Shown: positions 21,704 to 33,900 of the stretch, in pieces | How the letters are laid out: every line of letters begins with the position of its first letter | How positions within the stretch are numbered: the first letter of the stretch is position 1 | Assembly: GCA_034401795.1 (NCBI GenBank) | Contig: CM067367.1 | Coordinates: forward strand, 80,105,736-80,169,735 | Reading direction: 5' to 3' | From: Chaetoderma sp. LZ-2023a | Taxonomy: Eukaryota > Mollusca > Caudofoveata > Chaetodermatida > Chaetodermatidae | Length of the DNA stretch: 64,000 nucleotides | Made by a program: the position numbers and the translations under genes | Notes under the pieces: model-generated | Database searches by the model: none | Seen by the model: only the letters and a program-made list of their open reading frames with translations | Told to the model about the DNA's origin: nothing

Positions 21704-23178
21704 GTAAGATATATCTGATATATGGTAATTAGATTTAACCCTTTCAAGCCTAAATACCTGATATAATACATTCATATAGGCATCAAATAGCTTTCAAATA
21801 AATTGGTTTCAGAGTATTCAACAGTTTACATGTATTGCTGCTTTGAAATTTCAATGCACATGAATTTTCCGCTTAACCAGATTCTGTATAGACTGTCCTT
21901 GTAGCGACACAGGAACACAGACGATTTGTACACTCAATATATATATACCATGTATATATACTGGTATATATTGCTAAATCTTTTAATGATGAAATCACTT
22001 CATCTATATTTCAAAACAACCCTCCAGGTGAACTGTTGAATATTTTAAAGGGAATCACCAGACCCTCTATACTACTGTGTATAAAATGAATCTACAGACC
22101 GTAACGTTTTCAAAAATATAATTGTAAGATCTGTGCTCAAATTAGAAATATATATCTTTGTTATTTAAATATGTGGTACATGGGTTAAATTTCTATTCCA
22201 GGATGAGGCGTATGACGTCATAAGTTGAACGTTTTTCTCACTGTCATCCAACGCTATCGCAATAAAATTGCGAATTGCGTTTTTATAAGGGGATTCTCTT
22301 CAGCGGTTTTAGGAATATATACACAATATTTGCGGAAATGTTGAGGAATATATACTAACAGCCCTTTGTCTGATTTCTCTGATGGTGCCAATTTTGACAT
22401 GAAGTTTTGATCTTGAGATAAATGAATGACGCGATAGTATAGGCAATTCAATATAATTGCCACTATTGAATCAACACTCTTACTGGGGCTACGGCAGATA
22501 ATGTTATTAAAGTTTCATCTATTAATATGAGAGTTTAAATTGTTTGTACATACATCCAGTCCATCTTTAGGTACCTATGTTTTCATACTAGCCTCAAAAC
22601 TTCCTGAGATTTTGTAATGTTAATGTAATTGGCAGGTATCTTCATAGAAAATGGCCATCTTAAGGTTCGGCAATTAATGTGTGAAAATAACAAATACATT
22701 CCATAAATTTGCGATAGTGTGATACACGTCTTAATCTCTTCAATCTGTACATATATAAATGATGTCGATAGCATTATCACCGATAGAGATATCACCATCC
22801 AAATGCATGCACTCCTGTCTTCAGAGTGCCGTTATTATGGTTCTTGTCGGATGGGATTCAACCTATGACTTCATAGGTTTAATTAACTCGCAGAAAATTA
22901 TAGTACCATAGCGTTTTTTAACACCATTTTACTCGGATTTATATACAAATGTCGGGGGAAAGCTTTATACAGTAGCTTAAATGTGGGCTCTACAAAAGAA
23001 CTGAGTGTTTTATGCAAACGATGGCGACCCTTCTTGTGTTCCCGTTTAAGTCTTATTTTACTGGACGTCATTGCTACCTTAGGCATGGAAAATTAACTTT
23101 AACATATTAAATAACCCTGAAGCTGGACAAAACTGCTTCTGCAATAATTAGACATTTTTAAACGACTCAAAAGCAACT
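21704..23178. other. Intron DNA with MITE family C fragment
   Basis: A left terminus TTAACCCTTTCAAGCC at about 21735, followed by a half core (GAGTATTCAACAG, about 21813), is a truncated MITE. Near 22027 a half core GAACTGTTGAATATTTTAAA stands alone. Otherwise nothing is recognisable. Confidence 0.5.
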
Positions 23179-23417
23179 TAACCCTTTATCCCTCGAATTT
23201 GTTCATGAAAATTTAAATTTTCTCATAGAAAATGTTCATTTGCAGACCAAGAGAAGGCTATTTTTAAAAATGTACTACTGGAATGACTGGCTCTGTTATC
23301 GAGCCAGTCATTCCAGTGGTAAATTTTTCAAAAATAGCCTTCTCTTGGTCTGCAAATGGACATTTTTCAAGACCAGTGCTGAAGTTGTTTTTGGCTGATA
23401 TGAGTGTTAAAGGGTTA
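23179..23417. mobile_element. MITE family C, complete copy
   Basis: Terminal repeats are TTAACCCTTTA and TAAAGGGTTA. Inside, a long inverted repeat is built from GCAGACCAAGAGAAGGCTAT, GGAATGACTGGCTC and their complements GAGCCAGTCATTCC and CTTCTCTTGGTCTGC. Related copies lie at 24871, 26645, 28488, 38530 and 39770. Confidence 0.85.
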
Positions 23418-23690
23418 CCTCCCTTGGAATAGTTCGCTCAGATCACCTGAGCTTCATCAGCCCCACTGGTCTCTGGTGGTTCTCGTTCATTCCGAGACTG
23501 AGCAATATCTCGTGGGATCCGGAGAGTGTTATAAATCATACTGCTGCAGTGGTCTTGTGAAATGTCCATTTGCAGATCAAGAGAAAACTGTTAGAAAATT
23601 TATCACTGGAATGACCAGCCCATTAACGAGCAAGTCATTCCAGTGATAAATTAAAAAAAATAATCTCTTGGTCTGCAAGTGGACAGAACA
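23418..23690. mobile_element. MITE family C, partial copy
   Basis: The inverted core (GATCAAGAGAAAACTGT, GGAATGACCAGC and complements, about 23575-23680) is present but both termini are missing. The preceding stretch (23420-23550) holds nothing recognisable. Confidence 0.7.
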
Positions 23691-24360
23691 TCAAAATTGG
23701 TGGAATTCAAGTTGCAAACTCATATGGTTGCAGAATGTTGGGTGATGTTTACTCTAGACTTCTCCTTGGGGATGGGGATGGGGACAGAATGTCAAAGTTG
23801 GCGGAATTCACAACTTAATGGTTTATGTGAGTTACCCATATGATTGTTGAATGAATGACGATGTTTACATTTGGCCCCCCTAGGTGGAGGGTATGTGCAG
23901 AGTCAGTGGGGAATTGCATGCCATCGACTGCACATTCTCGTTAGTATTAAATAATATGTTCAGTAGAACATATATAACCTAGTTGTCGCGTCCGTAGTTT
24001 CAGTAAATCGGAATTGTGCATGACCACATGTATTCACTGACTGGCTGACGAAGACGATCAGCTGCATATATAGCCTTAAAAAAAGGACTACATTATCTTT
24101 TGGTAATTTGAAGAGAAATTGAACATATGCAAATGTACATATTTTTATGAGAAATAAAATTGTATTGGCTATATTAATGACACTTTATTCGACTACGTAC
24201 TAGGTTTAATGACAAAAACATATTATTTTGGAGAAAATCTGGGGATTAACGTCTGGGGAGAAAATACTGTTCTCTGAAATGCCGCTATTGAGAGGGTCAT
24301 GAGCGATCTAGCCAGTATATACAATATCTGTAACGGGTTAAAAACTACATGTATTACGGG
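23691..24360. other. Intron DNA with imperfect duplication
   Basis: Two related blocks of about 80-90 bases (about 23685-23762 and 23788-23872) share GGTGGAATTC/GGCGGAATTC, a CATATG(G/A)TT block and GATGTTTAC. The remainder, to 24360, shows no exon. Confidence 0.5.
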
Positions 24361-24670
24361 CTCTTTTGATGGGGCTTAGTGTTGTCAACACTAGTGTTGG
24401 GTTGAATTCATTTTCGCGAGTTTGGCAGAGTTTAATAACAATCATGATAATGCAGGTTCTAGGCCTCTTGGTATTGACACAGTAAAGGCCCATAACATGC
24501 GTTATCAGGGTCGTTGTCGTGACGTGATTACGGCATCATAATTGAATTATTTATGTCACAAGAGTGGTACAGAACTCGTGCAAACGAATTTTCGCAAAAA
24601 CATCATAATCATACATGTACCATGGCAACAACCCAACACTAGTGTTATAACGCTAGTCCAGTCAAAAGAG
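24361..24670. mobile_element. MITE family D (single copy seen)
   Basis: About 310 bases with long imperfect terminal inverted repeats. The left has CTCTTTTGATGGGGCTTAGT then ACACTAGTGTTGGGTTG. The right has CAACCCAACACTAGTGTTAT then CCAGTCAAAAGAG. It ends only about 60 bases before the splice acceptor of the next LRR exon. Confidence 0.75.
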
Positions 24671-24731
24671 GTTTTTGTGTGGTGTAGTTGTCGTCACACT
24701 TTTTAACTGTCATTGTTACCTCTCTCCTCAG

Positions 24732-24803
24732 AGTCTCACAAAATGCTATAAGTTGAAGTTGCTTGATATTGCTGGTAACGAGCTCCGCATCTTCCCAACA
24801 CAG
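24732..24803 (+). CDS. Leucine-rich-repeat gene, internal exon 3 of 4 seen
   Basis: The acceptor CTCTCCTCAG is strong and the donor is CAG|GTGAGC. It encodes 24 residues with the repeat LKLLDIAGNELRIFP, in phase 0 at both ends, so it is one modular LRR unit. It joins LRELPE of the previous exon to the C-terminal exon at 28092 without a frame break. Confidence 0.9.
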
Positions 24804-24870
24804 GTGAGCTACTTCATCTACCTCAGACTAAACTGATCATAAAAATATCTGTATTCTGTGGTTTTAACGC

Positions 24871-25067
24871 TTTAATGAGTAAATTTGGTCAACAAATCTA
24901 AGTATTTGCTTGTTGTATGTTCATTTGCTGGCCAAGAGAAGACTATTTTTGAAAATTTACCACTGGAATGACTGGCTCGGTTACCGAGCCAGTCATTCGA
25001 GTGGTAAAATTTTTAAAAATAGCATTATAGGCAGGCAGTAGTTGCTTTTGCCCTGAAAGGGTTAAAA
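24871..25067. mobile_element. MITE family C, copy
   Basis: Left end TTTTAACGCTTTAATG, right end TGAAAGGGTTAAAA. The core CCACTGGAATGACTGGCTC pairs with GAGCCAGTCATTCGAGTGG. Confidence 0.8.
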
Positions 25068-25557
25068 TGCATTTTTAATCACAACTTGTCTGTGTTAAGT
25101 AACAATCTGATTAATTAAAGACTAAAACTCGAGAACTTTTGCCTGACGCTTTCTTTGTTTAAGAAGAGTTTGGATGCCAATGGTCAAATTCTGACCCTTT
25201 ATATATGTTGCCAGTGCGGGTGACAGTGCTACATCCGATCTGGGTGCGGCTAATGCGGGTATGTGGTATTGCCCGCATTTGCCGCAACTGTGGTGGTCCC
25301 TCTTTGAAGTGGACGGTTAATTAGCTGCCGATACTCGCCATGGCCGCATATACTCTGTATGTGAAGGTATGATCCGCCATTATTGGCCGTCTGTGTGGCT
25401 ATTTGTTTAATGGAGGTGTTGTTTTTAATTTTTCGTTTGTTTCCCCAGCGGTGTGTGTGTATGTGGGCCCGTACGCGAGCGCACGCGCGCTACGTCTAGT
25501 ACACGCGCGCACACGTCCCCACATCTGCACTCGTGGTTGGCACGTTAAATACACAAC
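25068..25557. other. Intron DNA; repeat block and alternating CG/CA stretch
   Basis: At 25140-25215 a block with TTGGATGCCAATGG is shared with 27120-27180. At 25450-25525 alternating purine-pyrimidine DNA rich in ACGCGCGC and GTGTGTGT could adopt Z form. No exon. Confidence 0.5.
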
Positions 25558-26640
25558 CAAATTGGAGGCACAGCTATGGGTACAAAGAGAGCACCGAGTT
25601 ACGCCATAATTTTCATGGCGGACCTAGAAAACAGACTACTTAATAGCGCACCACACCAACCCGCGATCTACCTACGCTATATCGATGACATCTTCATATT
25701 ATGGTTAGAAGGAAGGGAGAAACTCGATACATTCATTCAACATAAGAATACGTCACACGACACCATCAAATTCACGGCTGAAATCTCATCAACAAAAGTG
25801 AGCTCCCTTGACACACTAGTTTCGATTTCGGAGACAAACACTCCAGTTTGACCTATTCACCAAACCCACTGAGACTCATGAGTACCTACATTACCAGTCA
25901 GCTCACCCCGACTCCACCAAAGATGCAAGTCCATATGGTCAATTTCTGAGACTACGCAGTATCTGCAGCAACACAAAAGAGTACGAGAAACACGCTCGTG
26001 ACACAATCGCACACTATGAAAACCGTGGTTACCCTACTGATCTAATAGATAGCTAGAACAAAGCAATTCAAAAGGAGAGAACGTCACTCTTAACACCAAA
26101 AGAGAACAAAACCAAGAACCAAAGGATACCACTTATCACAGACTACCATCCACATAGTATCCGTCTCAAAAAGATCATCAACCAACACTGGTATCTCCTT
26201 CACACTAGCTCCAAATGCAGGGACACATTTACCGACAAACCACTCTTCGGTTATAGAAGGAATCCAACGCTCGGGGACCAACTAGTCCGTACCAATTTCA
26301 TTTACCCCGGTATCAAAGGATACCAGGGCAGTTCGATACCAAACAAAGTAGAACTGTGTTAAAAGAAAAACTGTACCTTTTGCCACAAAATGGAGAAAGG
26401 GGAAACTTTCTGGAGCACACATACACGTTTGACATATAGATGTCACGTGAAAACGAACTGCTCAACAATGAATGTGGTGTATCTCCTCACCTGCGCTATT
26501 TGCAAAAACAATACGTAGGAGAAACTAAGAGAGAATTTCAGATCCGTATCAAAGAACACTTGAGAGATGTCAACAAACACAAAGACACACCGGTCACACT
26601 ACATTTCAACCTGCCAGGACATGATACAAGCAGTATCAGA
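25558..26640 (+). pseudogene. Penelope-like retroelement remnant (reverse transcriptase and GIY-YIG endonuclease)
   Basis: The first frame (25576-25851) shows MGTKRAPSYAIIFMADLE and the catalytic box LRYIDDIFILW, both diagnostic of Penelope-like reverse transcriptases, then IKFTAEIS and SSLDTLVS. A frameshift near 25845 leads to FTKPTETHEYLHYQSAHP and a conserved KQNQRIPL-like region. After 26440 a GIY-YIG endonuclease is visible: a cysteine pair in YLLTCAIC, then after another frameshift QYVGETKREFQIRIKEHL. The 5' part is missing and stops are frequent. It lies in an intron of the LRR gene in the same orientation and ends directly against a MITE. Confidence 0.88.
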
Positions 26641-26644
26641 TACA

Positions 26645-26855
26645 GCGGCTTTTGCAGTGGTCTTGAGAAATGCCCATTTGCAGACCAAGAGAAGACTATT
26701 TTTGAAAATTTATCACTGGAATGACTGGCTCAATAACTGAGCCAGTCATTCGTGGTAAATTTTCAAAAATAGTCTTCTCTTGGTCTGCAAATGGGGATTT
26801 TCTATGAGAAAAATTGAAATTCTTTCAAAGAAATTCAAGATAGTTAAAGGGTTAA
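26645..26855. mobile_element. MITE family C, left-truncated copy
   Basis: It has the core GCAGACCAAGAGAAGACTAT and TCACTGGAATGACTGGCTC with the complementary arm. The right end is TTAAAGGGTTAACC at about 26842-26855. The expected left terminus is replaced by the end of the Penelope-like remnant. Confidence 0.8.
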
Positions 26856-27850
26856 CCGGCAGATGTGTTTGAGTGCTCCATAACATCATCATCATTCAAC
26901 ACCAATTTACACACTATGTATATGGTCAGAATGCTTCACTTGTTTCTGACAGTCAACTACTCTCTATATCAATAACTGAAATATAAGACCAATTCAATAG
27001 GGTATTGTCACCACATAATGGGCAGGTTATGAAATTTGAAAAATTTGCGTAAACTAATAATAGGTTATGTTTATTACGTAAACTCGGCTATACTGGATAT
27101 GTGCCTGACATTTTCTATGATTGTAGAAGTCTGGATGCCAATGGCCAGTTTTGGCCTCCTTTTATATGTTCCCATGTAACCCACATGTTACGGGTATTTT
27201 TTCCATGCAACCAATAGTTTGGTTACGTGCCAGTCGTTTGCGTAACCTGATTGGTAGGCAACCGTATATTTAATTTCACAGATTAATATGTGCAGCGATC
27301 TTGTAGTAACAACTTATAGGTTGGCATTATCATTGTTCATGATGCACAAATATCCAGACAGGGCATGATTGTGAGCCTCTGGTTAATGCTTTCTACCGGT
27401 ATGAAAATAAATCAAGAACTCATTTTCACGTAAACCTAATTTTTGTTCTGCTCTTTTTGATTTTGCGTAACCAACAGGAACTATTGGTGTGGCTACGCCA
27501 AATTTCAAGGCCTGAATGAGGATCGCATCAAAACTGTTGCCGATACGAAATAAAATATATCCACCCGGCGGATATGACATGTGTGCTAGTGTGGGGGAAG
27601 TTAACTCTCTCATTCTTATTCTTGCCATGTACTTTATAGTTCTAAATCCGGGTATCAAATTCTAATTAAATTTGCTAAGTTGGCCATCTTTAATGGTCAT
27701 TGTAGATGTTGCAGTCAAGCTGACAATTTGTGTGAAGAAAATATGAACTCAAGAAGTGCTTCATAAAATCTGTGCATCCATTGCTGCTTGGAATGTCAAG
27801 TGCGCAATCTAGGCACTATTACTATCTTGAGATGTACTTCACGCATCTGT
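26856..27850. other. Unassigned intron DNA
   Basis: It contains the repeat block TCTGGATGCCAATGGCCAG (about 27130) also found near 25155. Minus-strand open frames (27383-27658) have no recognisable motif. Confidence 0.4.
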
Positions 27851-28050
27851 TAACCCTTTCAACAACAAATCCAGGAAAATGTAAATTCATTACCATATAA
27901 AACTTATTCTATCAAATATTTTGAAATTAGTTTGACTGTAAGTCAGGCAGCAACAGCTTCCAGTCAAATTAATTTCAAAATATTCAACATTTTTCCTGTA
28001 TGGTTGCCTTGAAAATGAGATATGGGGAATTCATTGGTGAAAGGGTTAAC
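27851..28050. mobile_element. Chimeric MITE: family C termini with family A core
   Basis: The ends are GTTAACCCTTTCA and TGAAAGGGTTAAC, as in family C. The core, however, is TCAAATATTTTGAAATTAGT with its complement CAAATTAATTTCAAAATATT, the core of family A. It lies about 40 bases upstream of the last LRR exon. Confidence 0.8.
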
Positions 28051-28091
28051 TTGTGTTTGGACTATTGTTGCGACTGTATTCTGTATTTCAG

Positions 28092-28193
28092 CTGGAGAGC
28101 ATGCAACTTCATGAATTATATTATGAAGAGAATGACATGTTGCGAGAAATACCAGTGCACTCCATACAGGAAGAGGAAGTCTTATCACTCAAG
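28092..28193 (+). CDS. Leucine-rich-repeat gene, exon 4 of 4 seen
   Basis: Acceptor TATTTCAG, donor AAG|GTCGGT. It encodes 34 residues in phase 0: the end of the repeat array (LHELYYEENDMLREIP) and then a non-repeat segment with IQEEEVLSLK. This acidic stretch looks like the exit from the LRR array into a C-terminal domain. The donor is weaker than the others, but the frame closes soon after without it, so splicing is likely. I could not find the following exon. The family member cannot be named safely. Confidence 0.85.
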
Positions 28194-28227
28194 GTCGGTG
28201 TCACTAAGCATTGCTGATTCTATTCTA

Positions 28228-28442
28228 CCCACTCATACAGGACAGTTCAGAAATAACTTTATATGTTTCTAAAACAAAATAAAATGTACTGGTGAATATT
28301 TTGTACATAATTGGATTTAAAAACCTTAATCCATTTCCAATACAATTATGTTCAAAATCTTTAACAGAACATTTCTTAGTAACATGTTTCTGTTTTTGGT
28401 TCGTAATTATTTTAAGTTATTTATGAGTTGTACTGTACATGG
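28228..28442. mobile_element. MITE family B, copy
   Basis: Left end ACAGTTCAGAAATAA, right end TTATTTATGAGTTGTACTGT. The hairpin core begins GGTGAATATTTTGTACATAA and ends GTTCAAAATCTTTAACAG. Confidence 0.8.
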
Positions 28443-28487
28443 AATAATCTGTAAACATAATCTCATAAGATTTGATATACGCCATTT

Positions 28488-28640
28488 TAACCCTTTAATG
28501 GTCAAGCCATTGACCAAGTTCTGCAGTAGTCTTGAGGAATGTCTATATGGAAATATTTAACGTATTGAATGTCCATGTGCAGACCAAGAGAAAACTATTT
28601 TCTAAAATTTACAACTGGAATGACTGGCTCGATAACCGAT
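28488..28640. mobile_element. MITE family C, right-truncated copy
   Basis: Left end TTAACCCTTTAATGGTCAAG, then the core's left arm GCAGACCAAGAGAAAACTAT and GGAATGACTGGCTCGATAAC. The right arm is absent. Confidence 0.75.
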
Positions 28641-29399
28641 TTTCCTCGCGTATTTAAATAGATGATTTAATATTGTAGGCCTACAGTATTCTATTTAATT
28701 ATGTCATTGACATATGTGGAAAACCACGATTTACAGATAAAGACAATTGCTCATTGCGAAACTGCATATAATCAAGGAACTGTGATGAATTATATCATTC
28801 AAGATTATCAAGCATCATCACTAAAGACAGTTAATCCCAATACAGACACATCTGCGTCTAGATATAGATCGTTACAAATCTACTTGTTTAGTGGACGTTA
28901 ATGTCTTTTATCATTCTCAGACATCATTGACTGGAGGATTTCTCGCAGTGTTCACAAGGGAGAAAAGGCCTGCAATCTGACATCTCACTTTAAGAAGATG
29001 TAGTGTATCAGTCACAAGCATATGTTGTGTTACCGTCACTCACGCATTATGTGGGCAGATTATAGTCTTTAATTCTGGAGATAAGCAATAGTGACGTAAA
29101 CAAACATTGACGCGTTAGCCGATGGAGACTGGCAACTTAAGTATATACTTGCTCATATTATGGCAATTCCGTAATATGGGACCGTCCTCAAAGATGTATT
29201 AATATCAGAATTGAATGAGGAATTTAACACACTGAACAGAAATTAAATCGGTTCAGATCTGGCGAAGATATGCCAAGATTAAAACGGACTCTTTTGGAGC
29301 TCCAACTAAGCGTAGACATCGCCAGAGCGTGTGCCTAAACAAGAGAGCTAGGCACGATTGCTCTAGCTACCTTGCCTAGCGCACAACACGCGCGCTGAT
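28641..29399. other. Unassigned DNA
   Basis: An open frame at 28701-28901 has no recognisable motif. No further LRR exon could be identified. Confidence 0.4.
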
Positions 29400-29640
29400 T
29401 GGCTGAGCTGGCTGGCACAGCCTCTCACCGAGTATAAAAGGCATTCTCAAAGCCAAACACAAATAGAAGGGAGGCGGACTCGGTCTGAGCATTCTCACTA
29501 TCTGCCCACAGCGTAAGGCTCGCGTTCCATAATCTACACCAACGCAGCTTATTATAGTCAGATTCCCTCTCTGGCCAGCTGCGCTCCACACCGCACCAAG
29601 TTTTTGTACACTCCCAGTAGATCAACAGGAGTAACAACCT
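29400..29640 (+). promoter_or_regulatory. Promoter-like region with TATA box
   Basis: A strong GTATAAAAGGC box at about 29432-29442 is preceded by GC-rich ACACGCGCGC. It could be the core promoter of an unrecognised gene or the long terminal repeat of an eroded retrovirus-like element. No clear open frame follows, so I cannot choose. Confidence 0.35.
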
Positions 29641-30165
29641 AACTTAAAAGAAGGCTCTTTATTTTGACCACCGTCACCAGTAGTGCCTTCACTGCAGTGT
29701 AAGACTTTTGGTCCTTACCATCTAAATTAGTATGTAAGTACGGTGGTGTTTTACATGTCTCGCCAGACTTGCCATGCCACTACAGAAACTGTGGTAGAAA
29801 ACACTGGATGCGTCATTGAATTTGAAATTGGCTTTATTCTTCACTGTTTTCGAGTATGAAACATTACAGCCAGCATCCTTCAGTAATTCCCCAGGCGACA
29901 GCTACACCGTGCCTCAACTCATACCGCAAGAAAGCGGTACAAAGACTACATGTGACGTTTAAACTGCACTGATGACTAATAGGTGCACCACACATAGGAA
30001 CATATCTTAGTTATGTATACCGTTATTAATAATAAATAACGTACCGCCCTAAGTGGTGCTGTACGGTCGGATACGACCTCCGCTTTAGTACATAATGTTA
30101 TGCATTGTAAACGGTGTCAGCAAATAAACGGCATCGTGGATCGAATCGACCATATATTCCTAATG
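29641..30165. other. Unassigned DNA
   Basis: Includes AATAAATAA at about 30032, which could serve as a polyadenylation signal for a transcript starting at the TATA box upstream. Nothing firmer. Confidence 0.3.
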
Positions 30166-31392
<1,227 letters not shown>

Positions 31393-32388
31393 ATACCCCG
31401 CCAAAAAATTTGGCGAGGTATTATGTAATGCCGCCGTCCGTCCGGACGGGCAGGCGGGCGGATGGTCGGGCGTGTGGGCGTGCGGAGAGTGGTTTCCGGA
31501 TTATAACTCCGTTACCGTTTATCGGATCGCATTGAAATTTCATAGGGTGGTTGGACTTGGTCTTGGGAAGAAACCTATCGAAATCGACGATGATCCGAAA
31601 TCGACGATGATCCGAAATCCAAGATGGCCGCCATGCAGCCACCGGCAGCCATCTTGAAAATTGGTTTCCGGATGATAACTCCGTTACCGTTTGGCGGATC
31701 GCATTGAAACTACATAGGGTGGTTGGACTAGGTCTTGGGAAGAAACCTATCGAAATCTACGATGATCCGAAATCCAAGATGGCCGCCAGCCACCGGCGTT
31801 CATCTTGAAAATTTGTTTCCAGATGATAACTCCGTTACCGTTTATCGCATCGCTTTTAAACTTCATCGGGTAGTTCGACTACGTCTGGTGAAGAAACCTA
31901 TCTAGATTGACAATGATCCGAAATCCAAAATGGCCACCAGTCACTGGTGGCCATCTTGAAAATTGGTTTCCGGATAATAACTCCGTTACGATTTATCGGA
32001 TCGCTTTGAAACGTCATAGAGTGGTTGGACTAGGTCTGAGGAAGAAACTTATCGAAATTGACACTGATCCAAAATCCAAGATGGCCGCCAGCCACGGGCT
32101 GCCATCTTGAAAGTTGATTTCTGGATGATATCTCCGTTACCATTTATCGGATCACTTCCTAGGGTCGTTGGAATATATCTGGTGAAGAAACCTATCGAAA
32201 TTTACGATAATCCGAAATCCGATATGGCCACCAGTCAGCGGCAGCCATCTTGAAAATTGGTTTCCGGACGATGCCTCCTTGACCGTTTAGCGGATCGCTT
32301 TGACACTTAATAAGGATTACTGGTCTGTGGAAGAAATACATATTTTCTGATAGCTGTCATTTATTAGTTTGTCGTCATGGCGGGGTAT
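31393..32388. mobile_element. Terminal-repeat element with an internal array of ~150-bp units
   Basis: Ends are ATACCCCGCCA (31393-31403) and TGGCGGGGTAT (32378-32388), a perfect inverted pair. The left end has a second small hairpin (CCGCCAAAAAATTTGGCG). Then come a GTCCGTCCGG-rich run and about six diverged repeats of roughly 150 bp. Each contains TTGGTTTCCGGATGATAACT, CCGTTACCGTTTATCGGATC, GAAGAAACCTATCGAAAT and CCAAGATGGCCGCC-like blocks. No transposase is encoded. Confidence 0.8.
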
Positions 32389-33182
32389 TATGCGCCGTTT
32401 GCGGAGCTCTTGTTTTGATTGAATTGCAAGTTGTTTTATTACCAAGTGTCGTAGATTATTGGCATACACAAGTGTTTATTGACTGGAACATTGTGATGAT
32501 TTTACCAAAGCAAATACAATTATTAGGTGGCAATTGTTGACTGGGCGGATTTAATCTTGAACTCGTACTTAGCGTATATGAACTGCTGTCTCCTTGTGGT
32601 TGGCTGGAACTGCAGTTCGCATAGTCTACGTGGATTATCAGAGCATAGACGTCAAAAATATCAGGCCGGTGGCATTCTCCCGGGCGCAGGGTGCATGCCT
32701 TGTTTTCCATCATTCAAGGGCTCATCCGGCCATCTATGGCATCATCATAGGTCATAGGATCGTCTTCCGTGTAGCTACCATCCTCGACTCGGTGCGCCGA
32801 GGATCTCCCACGCCATCACGCAGCGGACCGACTCACTCGCGCGCTGGCATCATGCCATCACCGTATTCGTTAAGTACTCACACACACATTGTAAATTTTG
32901 TTAATACATTGTTAATTTCATTTAAAATGCTGTTTAGATTTTGGTTGTTTGTGGAATGACGCGTGATAATCTGGTCAGCTAACCAATCATTTTAGTCCAT
33001 ATTTAGTACATCTGACTTTCAATTACCCACCATTAAGTGGGTTGTTTGGTGGATTGTAGCAGGGAGACCTACTAAATTTGTCCGTTTTACGGAGGGCCGT
33101 GAACTATATTTATGGACATCAGGTCACGTCACAATCTTCAATATCGATCCCCTAAACATCCTTTCCGCAATACGTGACAATT
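32389..33182. other. Unassigned DNA
   Basis: Open frames at 32527-32959 overlap in three readings and show no motif. No support for a gene. Confidence 0.4.
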
Positions 33183-33245
33183 GCCGAAATTCTTAACTTC
33201 CTCAGCTCTATTCTTGACTTGAGTGTACATAGTCCTGCTTTCTTA
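33183..33245 (-). mobile_element. Short LINE fragment
   Basis: About 60 bases match the LINE 3' region at 11355-11410, including TTCCTCAG, ATTCTTGACTTGAGTGTAC and TCCTGCTTTCTT. It is a small relic of the same family, same orientation. Confidence 0.75.
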
Positions 33246-33900
33246 AACTATTCAGGAATTTAAATTTTTTAATATTTTTTCTTATTGTTTCACCAAAATG
33301 GTTAAAGAAAAGGCTGTCGGAACAATTTGATGCGGCAGACAGTAAGTTGGGGCTACGTTCAGCAAAGATGTGCTCGGGCTTTGTTGAGATGAACATTAGA
33401 ACATGAACGCCGAGATGAATGAGATAACGGGACAACAATGTTTGCCTAGCTCTATCAAATGCTATTGACAGTGAATTAGTAAACATTAACATATTTTATT
33501 GGTCTAATTATAACTGAATTACAGTCAACCTTATTTAAAATGGACACCTGCTTTTTGGGTCAATTGATGGTGGTTATTTAAGGTATGTTTTCATAAGGCC
33601 ATGCATCTTAAAGAACCACCATGCCTTGACCCCAACCCCTAGTTACTGTAGTATGGGCGTAGGAAGGTGTCCAAGCGAGTGTGTGTGTGTGGGCGGTAGA
33701 GGAGAAAACCCATACAAAATCGGCTGAAATCTTTTAAATTTAGATGGTCTGAGAGGGCTTCTGCATTTCGGGGCTGGGAATGGGTGTGGTGTGTGTGGAT
33801 AAATATGGACTTTCAGGTTTAGACACTCTAAAAGTGTAGGAGGTGAGTAGTAGAAGAGAACGTGACTAGACGGCAATTTTGATAGACTGTTAGCGATTAC
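33246..33900. other. Unassigned DNA
   Basis: Short minus-strand open frames only; no motif. Confidence 0.4.

Noticed and set aside
28910-28990. Candidate next LRR exon after CATTCTCAG
   Set aside because: It has an acceptor-like site but no donor, and the sequence does not continue the protein in phase 0 with any LRR or acidic-tail similarity.
31421-32110. Small proteins encoded by the ~150-bp repeat units
   Set aside because: Frames are not kept from unit to unit, and stops fall at different places, so the array is not coding.
32594-32959. 121-codon open frame with a hydrophobic C-terminus
   Set aside because: Overlaps two other frames, no motif, no splice or promoter context; likely chance.
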